From NCBI GenBank assembly GCA_963833585.1, contig CAWHYF010000005.1:682001-746000 (forward strand): a stretch of 64,000 bases of DNA, in the 5' to 3' direction. Of this stretch, positions 53,909 through 61,716 are shown piece by piece (positions within the stretch are counted from its first letter, which is position 1; each line of letters starts with the position of its first letter). The DNA comes from Bog-756 sp963833585. GTDB lineage: Bacteria; Actinomycetota; Acidimicrobiia; Acidimicrobiales; RAAP-2. The translations under genes were made by a program, and so were the position numbers. Below the pieces are notes generated by a model. That model was not told where the DNA came from and made no database searches. It worked only from the letters and a program-made list of their open reading frames with translations.

Positions 53909-54484
53909 ATGGAACGCCAACCCCCCGATCCCCTCACCGACCGAACGGACGCCCCCGGCGACGGGTCCGGCCCCCTCCGACCGGAGCTGGTCGATCCTCC
54001 CCGGGCGTTGGCCACCGATCCGAACCCTGTCGGCGCGGTGGTCGGTGACGATGGTGACCGGAGCCCGGAGAGCGAGGAACCCGACGAATCGATCGAGCGA
54101 CCGGCCAAGCTGCTCCGCATCGGTTCGATGGTCAAGCAGCTCCTGGAGGAGGTGCGCCAGGCCCCCCTCGACGAGGCCAGCCGGGGGCGCCTGCGGGAGA
54201 TCTACGAGCAGTCGATCCGGGAACTGGCCGAGGGCCTGTCGCCCGACCTGGCCGCCGAGCTGGACCGGATCTCCATTCCGTTCGACTCCCCCACCCCGTC
54301 GGACGCCGAACTGCGCATCGCCCACGCCCAACTGGTGGGCTGGCTGGAGGGGCTGTTCCACGGGATACAGGCCACCCTGGTGGCCCAGCAGGTGGCCGCC
54401 CGAACCCAACTGGACGAGATGCGGCAACGCTCGTTGCCCCAGGGACAACCTCCCGACGTGGCCCGGCCGGGCACGTATCTCTGA
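53909..54484 (+). CDS. bpa: Bacterial proteasome activator Bpa (DUF2587)
   Basis: ATP-independent ring activator of the actinobacterial 20S proteasome (also called PafE). The 191-residue product has a disordered acidic N-terminus of about 65 residues, then the Bpa four-helix core: RPAKLLRIGSMVKQLLEEVRQAPLDEASRGRLREIYE (in pieces), SIRELAEGLSPDLAAELDRI, SDAELRIAHAQLVGWLEGLFHGIQATLVAQQ (in pieces). The C-terminus is RPGTYL; the known docking tail is GQYL, so only one of the four last residues differs. This implies that a 20S proteasome exists elsewhere in the genome. It is probably co-transcribed with the upstream phosphodiesterase. Confidence 0.9.
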   Translation: MERQPPDPLTDRTDAPGDGSGPLRPELVDPPRALATDPNPVGAVVGDDGDRSPESEEPDESIERPAKLLRIGSMVKQLLEEVRQAPLDEASRGRLREIYEQSIRELAEGLSPDLAAELDRISIPFDSPTPSDAELRIAHAQLVGWLEGLFHGIQATLVAQQVAARTQLDEMRQRSLPQGQPPDVARPGTYL

Positions 54485-54542
54485 GCCCACCGCTGCCGAG
54501 CTGGGCCGATCCGCGACGTCGCCCGCGGCGTCCGGGAAGCGC

Positions 54543-54548
54543 TATCGT
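54543..54548 (+). promoter_or_regulatory. Possible -10 box of dnaE
   Basis: TATCGT, which would place transcription start near 54555 and give a leader of about 90 nt before the TTG start. A four-codon ORF (ATG ACA CCG CTG TAA) begins 4 nt after the hexamer, too close to be a leaderless start. Confidence 0.35.
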
Positions 54549-54645
54549 CGGAATGACACCGCTGTAACTCGTCCACACCCTGTGGAGAACCCCGGACGAG
54601 ACGAGACCCCCGAAACCCCGACCCCTGCGAGGAAGGCTCCAGCCG

Positions 54646-57600
54646 TTGGCGACACGGTCGTTCACCCACCTGCACACCCACACCGAGTTCTCGATGCTCG
54701 ACGGTGCCGCCCGGGTCAAGGACCTGGTGCAGGCGGCGGTGGCCGACGGTCAGCCCGCCCTCGGGATCACCGACCACGGGAACATGTACGGCGTCCTCGA
54801 CTTCTACGCCGCCTGCCGCGACGCGGGGATCAATCCGGTCATCGGCACCGAGGCCTACATGGCCGCCGAGTCACGGCACGAGCGGCCGGTCCGCAAGGGC
54901 AAGGTCGACGACACCGGGGGCGACGTGGCCGGCGGGGAGAAGCTCTACTACCACCTGACCCTCCTGGCCGAGTCCACCGAGGGCTACCGGAACCTCCTCA
55001 AGCTGTCGTCGGCGGCCTACCTCGAGGGGTACTACTACAAGCCCCGGCTCGACTGGGAGCTGCTCCAGCAGTACAGCACCGGCCTCATCGCCACCACCGG
55101 ATGCCTGGGCGGCGTGGTCCTCCAGGCCCTCCTGGCCGACGACCGGATCAAGGCCGAGACCCTGGCCGGCCGACTGCAGGACATCTTCGGCAAGGACAAC
55201 CTGTTCGTGGAGCTCCAGGACCACGGGCTCCCCGAACAGCAGAAGACCAACCCGGCCCTGGTGGAGATCGCGCGCCACATCGGTGCGCCGCTGCTGGCCA
55301 CCAACGACAGCCACTACACCCATCGCGAGGACCACGTCGCCCACGACGCACTGTTGTGCGTGCAGACCGGGGCGCTCATCGACGATCCCAAGCGGTTCAA
55401 GTTCGAGGGCGAGGAGCACTACCTGAAGTCGGCGGCGGAGATGCGCCACCTCTTCGCCGAGCTGCCCCAGGCCTGTGACAACACGCTGTTGATCGCCGAG
55501 CGGGCCCACGTCGAGATCGACTTCGGCCGACCCAGCCTGCCCCGCTTCCCGGTGCCCGAGGGATTCACCGGTGACACCTACGAGCACCGGGCCGCCGCCT
55601 ACCTCCGCCAGCTCAGCCTGGACGGGGCCGAGGAGCGGTACGGGCACCCGGTCCCGGCCGAGGTCATGCATCGGCTCGACTACGAGCTGGGCGTGATCGG
55701 CGACATGGGGTTCTCGGCCTACTTCCTGGTGGTCTGGGATCTGATCCGCTTCGCCCGCTCCAAGGGCATCCGGGTGGGACCCGGGCGGGGATCGGCGGCC
55801 GGCTGCTGCGTGGCCTACTGCCTGAAGATCGTCGACCTCGACCCCATCCGCTACGACCTGCTCTTCGAGCGGTTCCTCAACCCCGGCCGCGTCCAGATGC
55901 CCGACATCGACATGGACTTCGACGAGCGGTACCGGGGCGACATGATCAAGTACGCCGCCGAGCGGTACGGATCGGACCATGTGGCCCAGATCGTCACCTT
56001 CTCGACGATCAAGGCCCGGGCCGCGGTGCGCGACGCCGCCCGCGTGCTGGGCTACCCGTACATCGTCGGCGACAAGATCGCCAAGGCCATGCCCCCACTC
56101 CTGATGGGCCGGGACACACCGCTGGCCGCCTGCCTCGACCGGACCGAGGGACACGAGGACGGGTTCGCCGCCGCCGGTGAGCTCCGCGCCATGTACGAGA
56201 CCGATCCCGAAGCCCAGAAGGTGATCGACGTAGCCAAGGGACTCGAAGGTCTCCGGCGCCAGGACGGCATCCACGCCGCCGCGGTGGTCATCACCGACGA
56301 ACCGCTGACCGAGTACGTTCCCGTCCAGCGCAAGCCGGACGGGAACAACCCCGACGACGCCCCCATCGTCACCCAGTACGAGATGCACGGCGTCGAAGAC
56401 CTCGGCCTGCTCAAGATGGACTTCCTCGGTCTGCGCAACCTCTCGGTCATCGAACGGGCGCTCGACCTGATCGAGGTCTCGACCGGCCGGCGTCCCGACA
56501 TCGACGCCATCCCCCTCGACGACCCCGAGACCTTCGCCATGCTCTGTCGGGGCGACTCGATGGGGGTCTTCCAACTGGAGGGCGGACCGATGCGCTCGCT
56601 CATGCGCTCGCTCGCCCCCACCACCTTCGACGACGTGGCCGCCCTGGTGGCCCTCTACCGACCGGGCCCGATGGCCGCCAACATGCACCGCGACTATGCC
56701 GACCGCAAGAACGGCCGCCAGTCGGTGAGCTACCTCCACTCCGATCTCGAGGAGGTCCTCGGGGACACCTACGGCCTGATGATCTACCAGGAGTCGGTCA
56801 TGCGGGTGGCCCAGAAGATCGCCGGCTACGACCTGGCCGAGGCCGACAACCTGCGCAAAGCGTGTGGAAAGAAGATCCGTGCCCTGATCCAGGCCGAACG
56901 GGAGAAGTTCGTGGCGGGATGTGTGGCCACCGGTTACGAGGAGGCCCTCGGCACCGACCTGTTCGACATCATCGAACCCTTCGCCGACTACGCCTTCAAC
57001 AAGTCCCACGCCTACGGCTACGGGTTCATCGCCTACCAGACGGCGTGGCTGAAGGCCCACTTCCCGGTGGAGTACCTCGCCAGCCTGCTCACGTCGGTCA
57101 AGGACAACAAGGACAAGACCGCCGTGTACCTGGCCGAATGCCGGTCCCTCGGCATCGAGGTGCTGGTCCCGGACGTGAACCGCTCCCTGGCCGAATTCTC
57201 CGCGGACTTCTCGGCCGGGGAGGGGACGCTGGGCGCCCAGGGGGACGCGCCCGGGGCCATCACCTTCGGCCTGGCCGCGGTGCGCAACGTGGGCGAAGGT
57301 CTGGTGGCCCTCATCGAGGCCGAGCGGGGGGTCAATGGGCCCTTCGCCGACTTCTACGACTTCTGCCAGCGGGTCGATCCCCAGGTCCTCAACAAGCGCA
57401 CCCTCGACTCGTTGATCAAAGCCGGGGGATTCGACTCCCTGGGCCACCCCCGCCAGGGACTGTGCCTGGCCTTCGAGGAGATCGTGGACCGCACCCTCGA
57501 GCGGCGTCGCGAGCACGACGCCGGCGTGGTCTCCCTGTTCGCCTCGTTGGAGACCGAGACGGAGGGCCAGGCCACCGGATTCGGGGACACCCGCATCCCG

Positions 57601-58272
57601 ATCCCGCCCACCGAGTTCGACAAGGCCCAGCGGCTGGCCTTCGAGAAGGAGATGCTGGGCCTCTACATCAGCGACCACCCGCTGATGGGCATGGAGGGCT
57701 CGCTGGCCCGGCTGACCGACTGCACCCTGGCCGAGCTGCGCGACGCCGACCCCGACCCGACCATCGCCGGGGCCGGCGGGTTCGGCGGCGAAGGCCAGGT
57801 CCGCATGGTCGGCGGGGTGGTGACCGAGCTCAAACGGCGGTACACCAAGAAGGGGGACCTGATGGCCACCTTCGTGCTGGAGGACCTCAACGCCTCCATC
57901 GAGGTCTTCGTCTTCCCCAAGTCCATGGCCGACTACGGCGCCCTGCTGGACGACGACGCCATCGTGGTCCTGAAAGGGCGGGTGGACCTCCGGGACGATC
58001 GTCTCAAGCTGGTGTGCATGGAGGTCCAACGCCCCGAGTTGGTCCACGACGGCCACAGCGACCTGCGGATCTCCCTGCCCCTCCACAGCCTCTCCGACCG
58101 CAAGGTCGAGGGACTGAAGCGCCTGCTGCGGGAGCACCCCGGGAACTCGCCCGTCTTCCTCCACGTGGGTGAGAAGATCCTGCGACTTCCGTCCGAGTTC
58201 GACGTGGACCGCCGACGGGGCTTGGTCGGCGAGCTCCGTGTCCTGCTCGGTCCCAACGCCATCCAGGGGTGA
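54646..58272 (+). CDS. dnaE: DNA polymerase III alpha subunit
   Basis: Replicative polymerase of the DnaE1 type, 1208 residues. PHP domain: FTHLHTHTEFSMLDGAARV at the N-terminus, GITDHGNMYGVLDFY, NDSHYTHREDH, with its metal-binding His/Asp residues mostly kept. Polymerase domain: GIRVGPGRGSAAGCCVAYCL, the catalytic Asp pair in MPDIDMDFDERYRGDMIKY, the QIVTFSTIKARAAVRDAARV segment, and ALYRPGPM and YQESVMRVAQKIAGY further on. The C-terminal part has helix-hairpin-helix (KAGGFDSLGHPRQGL) and OB-fold strands (VRMVGGVVTELKRRYTKKGDLMATFVLED, in pieces). TTG start with GAGGAAGG 9 nt upstream. Confidence 0.96.
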   Translation: MATRSFTHLHTHTEFSMLDGAARVKDLVQAAVADGQPALGITDHGNMYGVLDFYAACRDAGINPVIGTEAYMAAESRHERPVRKGKVDDTGGDVAGGEKLYYHLTLLAESTEGYRNLLKLSSAAYLEGYYYKPRLDWELLQQYSTGLIATTGCLGGVVLQALLADDRIKAETLAGRLQDIFGKDNLFVELQDHGLPEQQKTNPALVEIARHIGAPLLATNDSHYTHREDHVAHDALLCVQTGALIDDPKRFKFEGEEHYLKSAAEMRHLFAELPQACDNTLLIAERAHVEIDFGRPSLPRFPVPEGFTGDTYEHRAAAYLRQLSLDGAEERYGHPVPAEVMHRLDYELGVIGDMGFSAYFLVVWDLIRFARSKGIRVGPGRGSAAGCCVAYCLKIVDLDPIRYDLLFERFLNPGRVQMPDIDMDFDERYRGDMIKYAAERYGSDHVAQIVTFSTIKARAAVRDAARVLGYPYIVGDKIAKAMPPLLMGRDTPLAACLDRTEGHEDGFAAAGELRAMYETDPEAQKVIDVAKGLEGLRRQDGIHAAAVVITDEPLTEYVPVQRKPDGNNPDDAPIVTQYEMHGVEDLGLLKMDFLGLRNLSVIERALDLIEVSTGRRPDIDAIPLDDPETFAMLCRGDSMGVFQLEGGPMRSLMRSLAPTTFDDVAALVALYRPGPMAANMHRDYADRKNGRQSVSYLHSDLEEVLGDTYGLMIYQESVMRVAQKIAGYDLAEADNLRKACGKKIRALIQAEREKFVAGCVATGYEEALGTDLFDIIEPFADYAFNKSHAYGYGFIAYQTAWLKAHFPVEYLASLLTSVKDNKDKTAVYLAECRSLGIEVLVPDVNRSLAEFSADFSAGEGTLGAQGDAPGAITFGLAAVRNVGEGLVALIEAERGVNGPFADFYDFCQRVDPQVLNKRTLDSLIKAGGFDSLGHPRQGLCLAFEEIVDRTLERRREHDAGVVSLFASLETETEGQATGFGDTRIPIPPTEFDKAQRLAFEKEMLGLYISDHPLMGMEGSLARLTDCTLAELRDADPDPTIAGAGGFGGEGQVRMVGGVVTELKRRYTKKGDLMATFVLEDLNASIEVFVFPKSMADYGALLDDDAIVVLKGRVDLRDDRLKLVCMEVQRPELVHDGHSDLRISLPLHSLSDRKVEGLKRLLREHPGNSPVFLHVGEKILRLPSEFDVDRRRGLVGELRVLLGPNAIQG

Positions 58273-58396
58273 ATCCGGCCCGGATCGGTGACCGGTCGCA
58301 CGGCCGGCCGGAGAATCTGACGTCCCCGAAGAGGCCCTGACGTGGTGGTTCGACCCCCTCGGGGGAGGCACCGGAGTCGGTTCCCGGAAGGCGGAT

Positions 58397-58425
58397 ACGA
58401 CAGGCGGCTCCAAATCCCGTAAAAT
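58397..58425 (+). promoter_or_regulatory. Sigma-70-type promoter upstream of the 58557 gene
   Basis: ACGACA (58397-58402), 17-nt spacer, TAAAAT (58420-58425). Unlike most promoters in this window it has a plausible -35 box and a long leader (about 125 nt). Confidence 0.55.
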
Positions 58426-58431
58426 CTCCGA

Positions 58432-58556
58432 TACGGCTCCTGGCGTGGAGGCTCACCATCCGTCCGGCCCGTAGGGCAGGCGGTACGGGGGGTGTCTGCG
58501 GCAGACCGGGGCCGGCGGTGCACACCGCAGGGAGACCGAGGAGTACGGAACGGCAT
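58432..58556 (+). promoter_or_regulatory. Structured 5' leader of the 58557 gene
   Basis: The leader can form three small hairpins: GCCC-GTA-GGGC near 58479, GTCTG-CGG-CAGAC near 58499 and GCGGT-GCAC-ACCGC near 58516. These are followed by a GAGGAG-like ribosome-binding region. I cannot match it to a known riboswitch class. Confidence 0.35.
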
Positions 58557-59231
58557 ATGTCCATCCAGGTGGAGACCAAGGACTGCACATCGATCAGTGA
58601 CGCCGAGCTGGCCGAAATGGCCGACCTGTGCGCTGAGCGGGAACCCCGATTCGACATCGGCTTCCTGTCCAAACAGCGGGAGGAGTGGGTGCTGGTCACC
58701 CGGGCGCGGGAGGGGTCCAAGCTGCGGGGCTACTCGTTCTCCACGCTCGAACGGATCGGGGGCACCCCGTCGCTCCTCATCGGACTGGCCACCGTGGACC
58801 GGACCTCCCGGGCCGACACCGTGCTCCGGGCCATGATGGGCGACAAGTACCGTCGGGCCCTCTTGGCCTTCCCGGACGAGGACGTCCTGGTCGGGACCCG
58901 TCTCCTGGCCGCGGAGGGCTTCCGTGCCTTCGCCGGGCTGACCGACGTGGTCCCCGGGCCGGGCCACAAGGCCACGGGCGAGGAGCGGGCCTGGGGCCGT
59001 CGACTGGCCAAGCGTTTCGGGGCCGACGGCCGCATCGACGACCGGACCTTCGTGGTGGTCGGAGACGGGTGCGAGTCCGGGGGGTTCGACTTCGTGAGCC
59101 CCAAGGGTGCGTCCGACGAGGGCGCGTGCGCCTTCTTCGCCGACGTGGACGCCCCCACCGGTGGACGACTGGTGGCCTTCGGATGGGCCATGGCCGAGGA
59201 CCTGGCCGGGGGCAAACTGGGCGGACGGTAG
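58557..59231 (+). CDS. Protein of unknown function (224 aa)
   Basis: Soluble protein beginning SIQVETKDCTSISDAELAEM, with ADLCAEREPRFDIGFLSKQREEWVLV, LRGYSFSTLERIGGTPSLLIGLATVDRTSRADTVLRAMMGDKYRRALLAF (in pieces) and a later RTFVVVGDGCESGGFDFVSPKG. The order of strands and helices in the first two thirds (GYSFSTLERIGGTPSLLIGL) loosely recalls a GNAT-like fold, but the acetyl-CoA loop is not evident. No membrane segments. It has its own promoter and a structured leader, which is unusual here. Confidence 0.65.
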   Translation: MSIQVETKDCTSISDAELAEMADLCAEREPRFDIGFLSKQREEWVLVTRAREGSKLRGYSFSTLERIGGTPSLLIGLATVDRTSRADTVLRAMMGDKYRRALLAFPDEDVLVGTRLLAAEGFRAFAGLTDVVPGPGHKATGEERAWGRRLAKRFGADGRIDDRTFVVVGDGCESGGFDFVSPKGASDEGACAFFADVDAPTGGRLVAFGWAMAEDLAGGKLGGR

Positions 59232-59308
59232 TCGGGCTCGGCCCGCCCACCGCGGCCATCGGCGCCCACCTGTGGGCCGGACACCGCTCCTGGGGCCGAG
59301 CCAGGCAA

Positions 59309-59320
59309 TAGCATGGGTCC
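59309..59320 (+). promoter_or_regulatory. Leaderless promoter of the Rrf2 regulator gene
   Basis: TAGCAT (59309-59314), 6 nt (gggtcc), GTG at 59321. Confidence 0.6.
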
Positions 59321-59770
59321 GTGAAGGTTTCCACCCGAGGTGACTACGCCAGCCGTGCGCTGCTGTCCCTGGCCCTGCACACCGACGGCGAGGGTCCCAC
59401 CGCGGTACGGGACATCGCCGAGCGGACCGGGCTGCCCCAGCCGTACCTCGAACAGATCCTGCTGGCCCTGAAGGGGGCCGGCCTGGTCCGATCGAAGCGG
59501 GGGGTGGGTGGCGGCTACGTGCTGGCCCGCCCTCCGGAGGAGATCACCCTGTCCCAGATCGTCTCGGCCGTCGACGGACCGATCGTGGCCGGCGACTTCG
59601 GCCTTCCCCACGAGAACGGGGCGTGCGACCATGAGGGGCAGTGCGTGCTGCTCACGGTGTGGGCCGACGTCGGCGAGCACATGCGCACCCATCTCGACTC
59701 GTTCAACCTGGCCGACATGGTGGCCCGGGCCCAGGGTCGGGCGCCGGCGCTCCGCCAGAGTGCCGGCTGA
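59321..59770 (+). CDS. Rrf2-family transcriptional regulator
   Basis: A 149-residue winged-helix regulator. The N-terminus KVSTRGDYASRALLSLALH, the helix-turn-helix AVRDIAERTGLPQPYLEQILLALKGAGLV and the wing RSKRGVGGGYVLARPPEEITL are clear Rrf2 features. The sensor loop has two cysteines (C102 and C108, ACDHEGQC) where IscR-type Fe-S sensors have three (CX5CX7C); the third is missing. It may bind a cluster with another ligand, sense redox state through a disulphide, or do neither. The target genes are unknown; a channel-like protein gene follows 42 bp later. Confidence 0.9.
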   Translation: MKVSTRGDYASRALLSLALHTDGEGPTAVRDIAERTGLPQPYLEQILLALKGAGLVRSKRGVGGGYVLARPPEEITLSQIVSAVDGPIVAGDFGLPHENGACDHEGQCVLLTVWADVGEHMRTHLDSFNLADMVARAQGRAPALRQSAG

Positions 59771-59812
59771 ACCGGGCCGTCCCTCCCCCGCCCCCGTCCT
59801 GAGCCCGGTGGC

Positions 59813-60931
59813 GTGAACGCCGCCCGCATCGTCGCCCTGGTGGCCGGGGTGGCCGTGCTCACCCTCAACGCGGTGAGCGTGATCATGGTCCTGATCGTCC
59901 CCCGGTCGGGGTCCTCCCTGGTCACCTTCCCCATGCGCACCGTGCGGAACGCCTTCCGGCGGGTGGCCCGCCTGGCCCGGAGCTACCCGGCGATGGACCG
60001 CATCCTGGCCGTCAGTGAGCCGGTGGCCCTGGTGACGCTGCTGGCCACCTGGCTGGCCGTGACCATCGTCGGGTTCACCCTGGTCAACTACGGGGTGGAC
60101 GGCTCCACCCTGGCCCAGTCCTTCTCCGAGGCGGGCTCCTCGGTCTTCACCCTGGGGTTCACCTTCAGCCACTCCGAGGGGGCCCGGGTGGTCGACTTCG
60201 TCGCCGCCGGGACCGGGCTCGTGCTGGTGGCTCTCCAGATCGCCTACCTGCCCACCCTGTACGGCGCCTACAACCGCCGCGAGACCCTGGTCACCCTGCT
60301 CCAGAGCCGGGCCGGGTCGCCGGCCTGGGGACCCGAACTGCTCATGCGCCACCAGCTGGTCGGGCTGGTCGACAACCTGCCCAGCCTGTTCGGCGAGTGG
60401 GAGCGGTGGGCCGCCGACGTGGCCGAGAGCCACACCACCTATCCGTCCCTGCTCTACCTGCGCTCCCCCCGACCCCAGAACTCGTGGGTGGTCAGCCTCA
60501 TCGCCGTCCTGGACGCCGCCGCACTGGTCCTGGCCGTCGACCCGGACGGTGCGCCCATCGAGGCCCGGATGATGATCCGGATGGGGTTCACCTGCCTCCG
60601 GGACATCGCCGAAGCCAGCCGGATCCCCTTCGACCCCGACCCCAGCCCCGACGATCCGATCCAGTTGGCCCGGGAGGAGTTCGAGGACGCCTACCGGCGC
60701 CTCGAGGCCATGGACTTCCCGTTGTCCCGGCCGCGGCAGGAGGCCTGGCTCCACTTCCGCGGTTGGAGGGTCAACTACGAGTCGGTGGCCTACTCGCTGG
60801 CCACCACCCTCGACGCCCCGCCCGCCCGTTGGACCGGACCGCGCACGCTGTTCCGGGCCGAGCAGCTCGAACCGGTACGACCGGTCGACCGCCAGCCCTC
60901 CGGGGGTGGCCCGCAGGCCGCCACCCCGTAG
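59813..60931 (+). CDS. Membrane protein with ion-channel-like pore topology
   Basis: A 372-residue protein. Helix 1 covers about residues 5-30. Helix 2 (about 70-92, VALVTLLATWLAVTIVGFTL) and helix 3 (about 125-150) flank a re-entrant-like segment, SFSEAGSSVFTLGFTFSH. The FTLGF at residues 112-116 sits where K+ channels have TVGYG, and the helix-pore-helix order matches a two-helix channel, but the filter is not canonical. The last 220 residues are cytoplasmic and helical, with HQLVGLVDNLPSLFGEWERW and LREIFE-like charged stretches. GTG start without a clear ribosome-binding site. It converges with the phosphatase gene. Confidence 0.65.
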   Translation: MNAARIVALVAGVAVLTLNAVSVIMVLIVPRSGSSLVTFPMRTVRNAFRRVARLARSYPAMDRILAVSEPVALVTLLATWLAVTIVGFTLVNYGVDGSTLAQSFSEAGSSVFTLGFTFSHSEGARVVDFVAAGTGLVLVALQIAYLPTLYGAYNRRETLVTLLQSRAGSPAWGPELLMRHQLVGLVDNLPSLFGEWERWAADVAESHTTYPSLLYLRSPRPQNSWVVSLIAVLDAAALVLAVDPDGAPIEARMMIRMGFTCLRDIAEASRIPFDPDPSPDDPIQLAREEFEDAYRRLEAMDFPLSRPRQEAWLHFRGWRVNYESVAYSLATTLDAPPARWTGPRTLFRAEQLEPVRPVDRQPSGGGPQAATP

Positions 60932-60961
60932 GCTCCGGCCCCTCCGGGACGTCGGTCTCGG

Positions 60962-60977
60962 CCCCCGGCTGCCGGGC
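60962..60977. terminator. Possible shared terminator hairpin
   Basis: CCCGG-CTG-CCGGG (60964-60976) lies between the convergent stops of the channel-like and phosphatase genes. No U-tract is seen on either side. Confidence 0.3.
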
Positions 60978-60981
60978 CGGT

Positions 60982-61557
60982 TCAGCGACGGTTCCAGGAG
61001 TGTAGGACCGGCTCCTCGCGCTCCCAGCCCAGCTCGCTGACGGTCGCCGGATCCAGGATCAGACTGCGGCCCAAGGCCGGATCGAGCCCTATCCAGCGGG
61101 CGCCCAGTACCCGGAGCACGTGGGAATGGGCCACGCAGGCCACGTCGCCCGGTACCGCCCGCACCCGGGTGACGACCCGGTCCACCCGGGCGGCCACCTC
61201 CTGGATCGATTCACCGCCCGGAACCCCGTCGGCGAACAGCTCCCACGCCGGGCGCTCCTCCCGGATCACCGCGGTGGTGACCCCCTCGTAGGCCCCGTAG
61301 TCCCATTCGGCCAGGTCCGGTTCGATCTCGATGCGGTCCCCCAGGCCGGCCAGTTCGGCGGTCCGGCGGGCCCGGACCAGGGGACTGGTCAGGACGACGG
61401 TGAAGTCGAAGGCCGACAGGAGGCGGGCCAACGACCGGGCCTGCGCCTCCCCGGCGGGGAGCAGGGGGAGGTCGGTCCGGCCGGTGTGGCGGCCGTCCAG
61501 GCTCCACTGGGTCTCGCCGTGGCGGACCAGGACACAGCGGTGGGATGGGGGGCTCAT
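60982..61557 (-). CDS. Histidine phosphatase family protein (phosphoglycerate mutase-like)
   Basis: A 191-residue phosphohistidine phosphatase. The RHG motif CVLVRHGETQWSLDGRHTGRTDLPL (in pieces, residues about 8-32) carries the catalytic His; FTVVLTSPLVRARRTAELAG, PDLAEWDYGAYEGVTTAVIR and the second His in DVACVAHSHVLRVLGARWIG complete the site. The small size and WDYGAYEG motif suggest a general phosphatase (sugar or metabolite phosphates) rather than glycolytic mutase. The ATG at 61557 is used; a longer in-frame extension has no family sequence. Confidence 0.88.
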   Translation of the reverse strand: MSPPSHRCVLVRHGETQWSLDGRHTGRTDLPLLPAGEAQARSLARLLSAFDFTVVLTSPLVRARRTAELAGLGDRIEIEPDLAEWDYGAYEGVTTAVIREERPAWELFADGVPGGESIQEVAARVDRVVTRVRAVPGDVACVAHSHVLRVLGARWIGLDPALGRSLILDPATVSELGWEREEPVLHSWNRR

Positions 61558-61623
61558 CCGGACAGCGCAGCACTCCGAAGACCCTGCACGCAAGGGGCGA
61601 GGGCCGATCGACCAGGTGAGAGG

Positions 61624-61648
61624 GGTTGTCACCCTCAGAATGACAACC
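61624..61648. promoter_or_regulatory. Perfect 8-bp inverted repeat, candidate operator
   Basis: GGTTGTCA, 9 nt, TGACAACC. It lies between the divergent phosphatase and sigma-factor genes, just upstream of a possible ECF-type promoter. Arm length and spacing suit a dimeric repressor or activator. Confidence 0.5.
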
Positions 61649-61650
61649 AT

Positions 61651-61676
61651 GGAATGTCCCGGCCCCGTCGGGCGTT
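61651..61676 (+). promoter_or_regulatory. Possible ECF-type promoter of the sigma-factor gene
   Basis: GGAAT (61651-61655), 17 nt, CGTT (61673-61676), similar to ECF-sigma promoters (GGAAC ... CGTT/CGTC). It lies 40 bp before the ATG. Confidence 0.35.
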
Positions 61677-61716
61677 AAAGGTTCTGTCGACCCTAAGACG
61701 ATGAATGAGGAGAGGG

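Noticed and set aside
54553..54567. Four-codon leaderless ORF upstream of dnaE
   Set aside because: The ATG is only 4 nt from the -10-like hexamer, too close for transcription to start on it.
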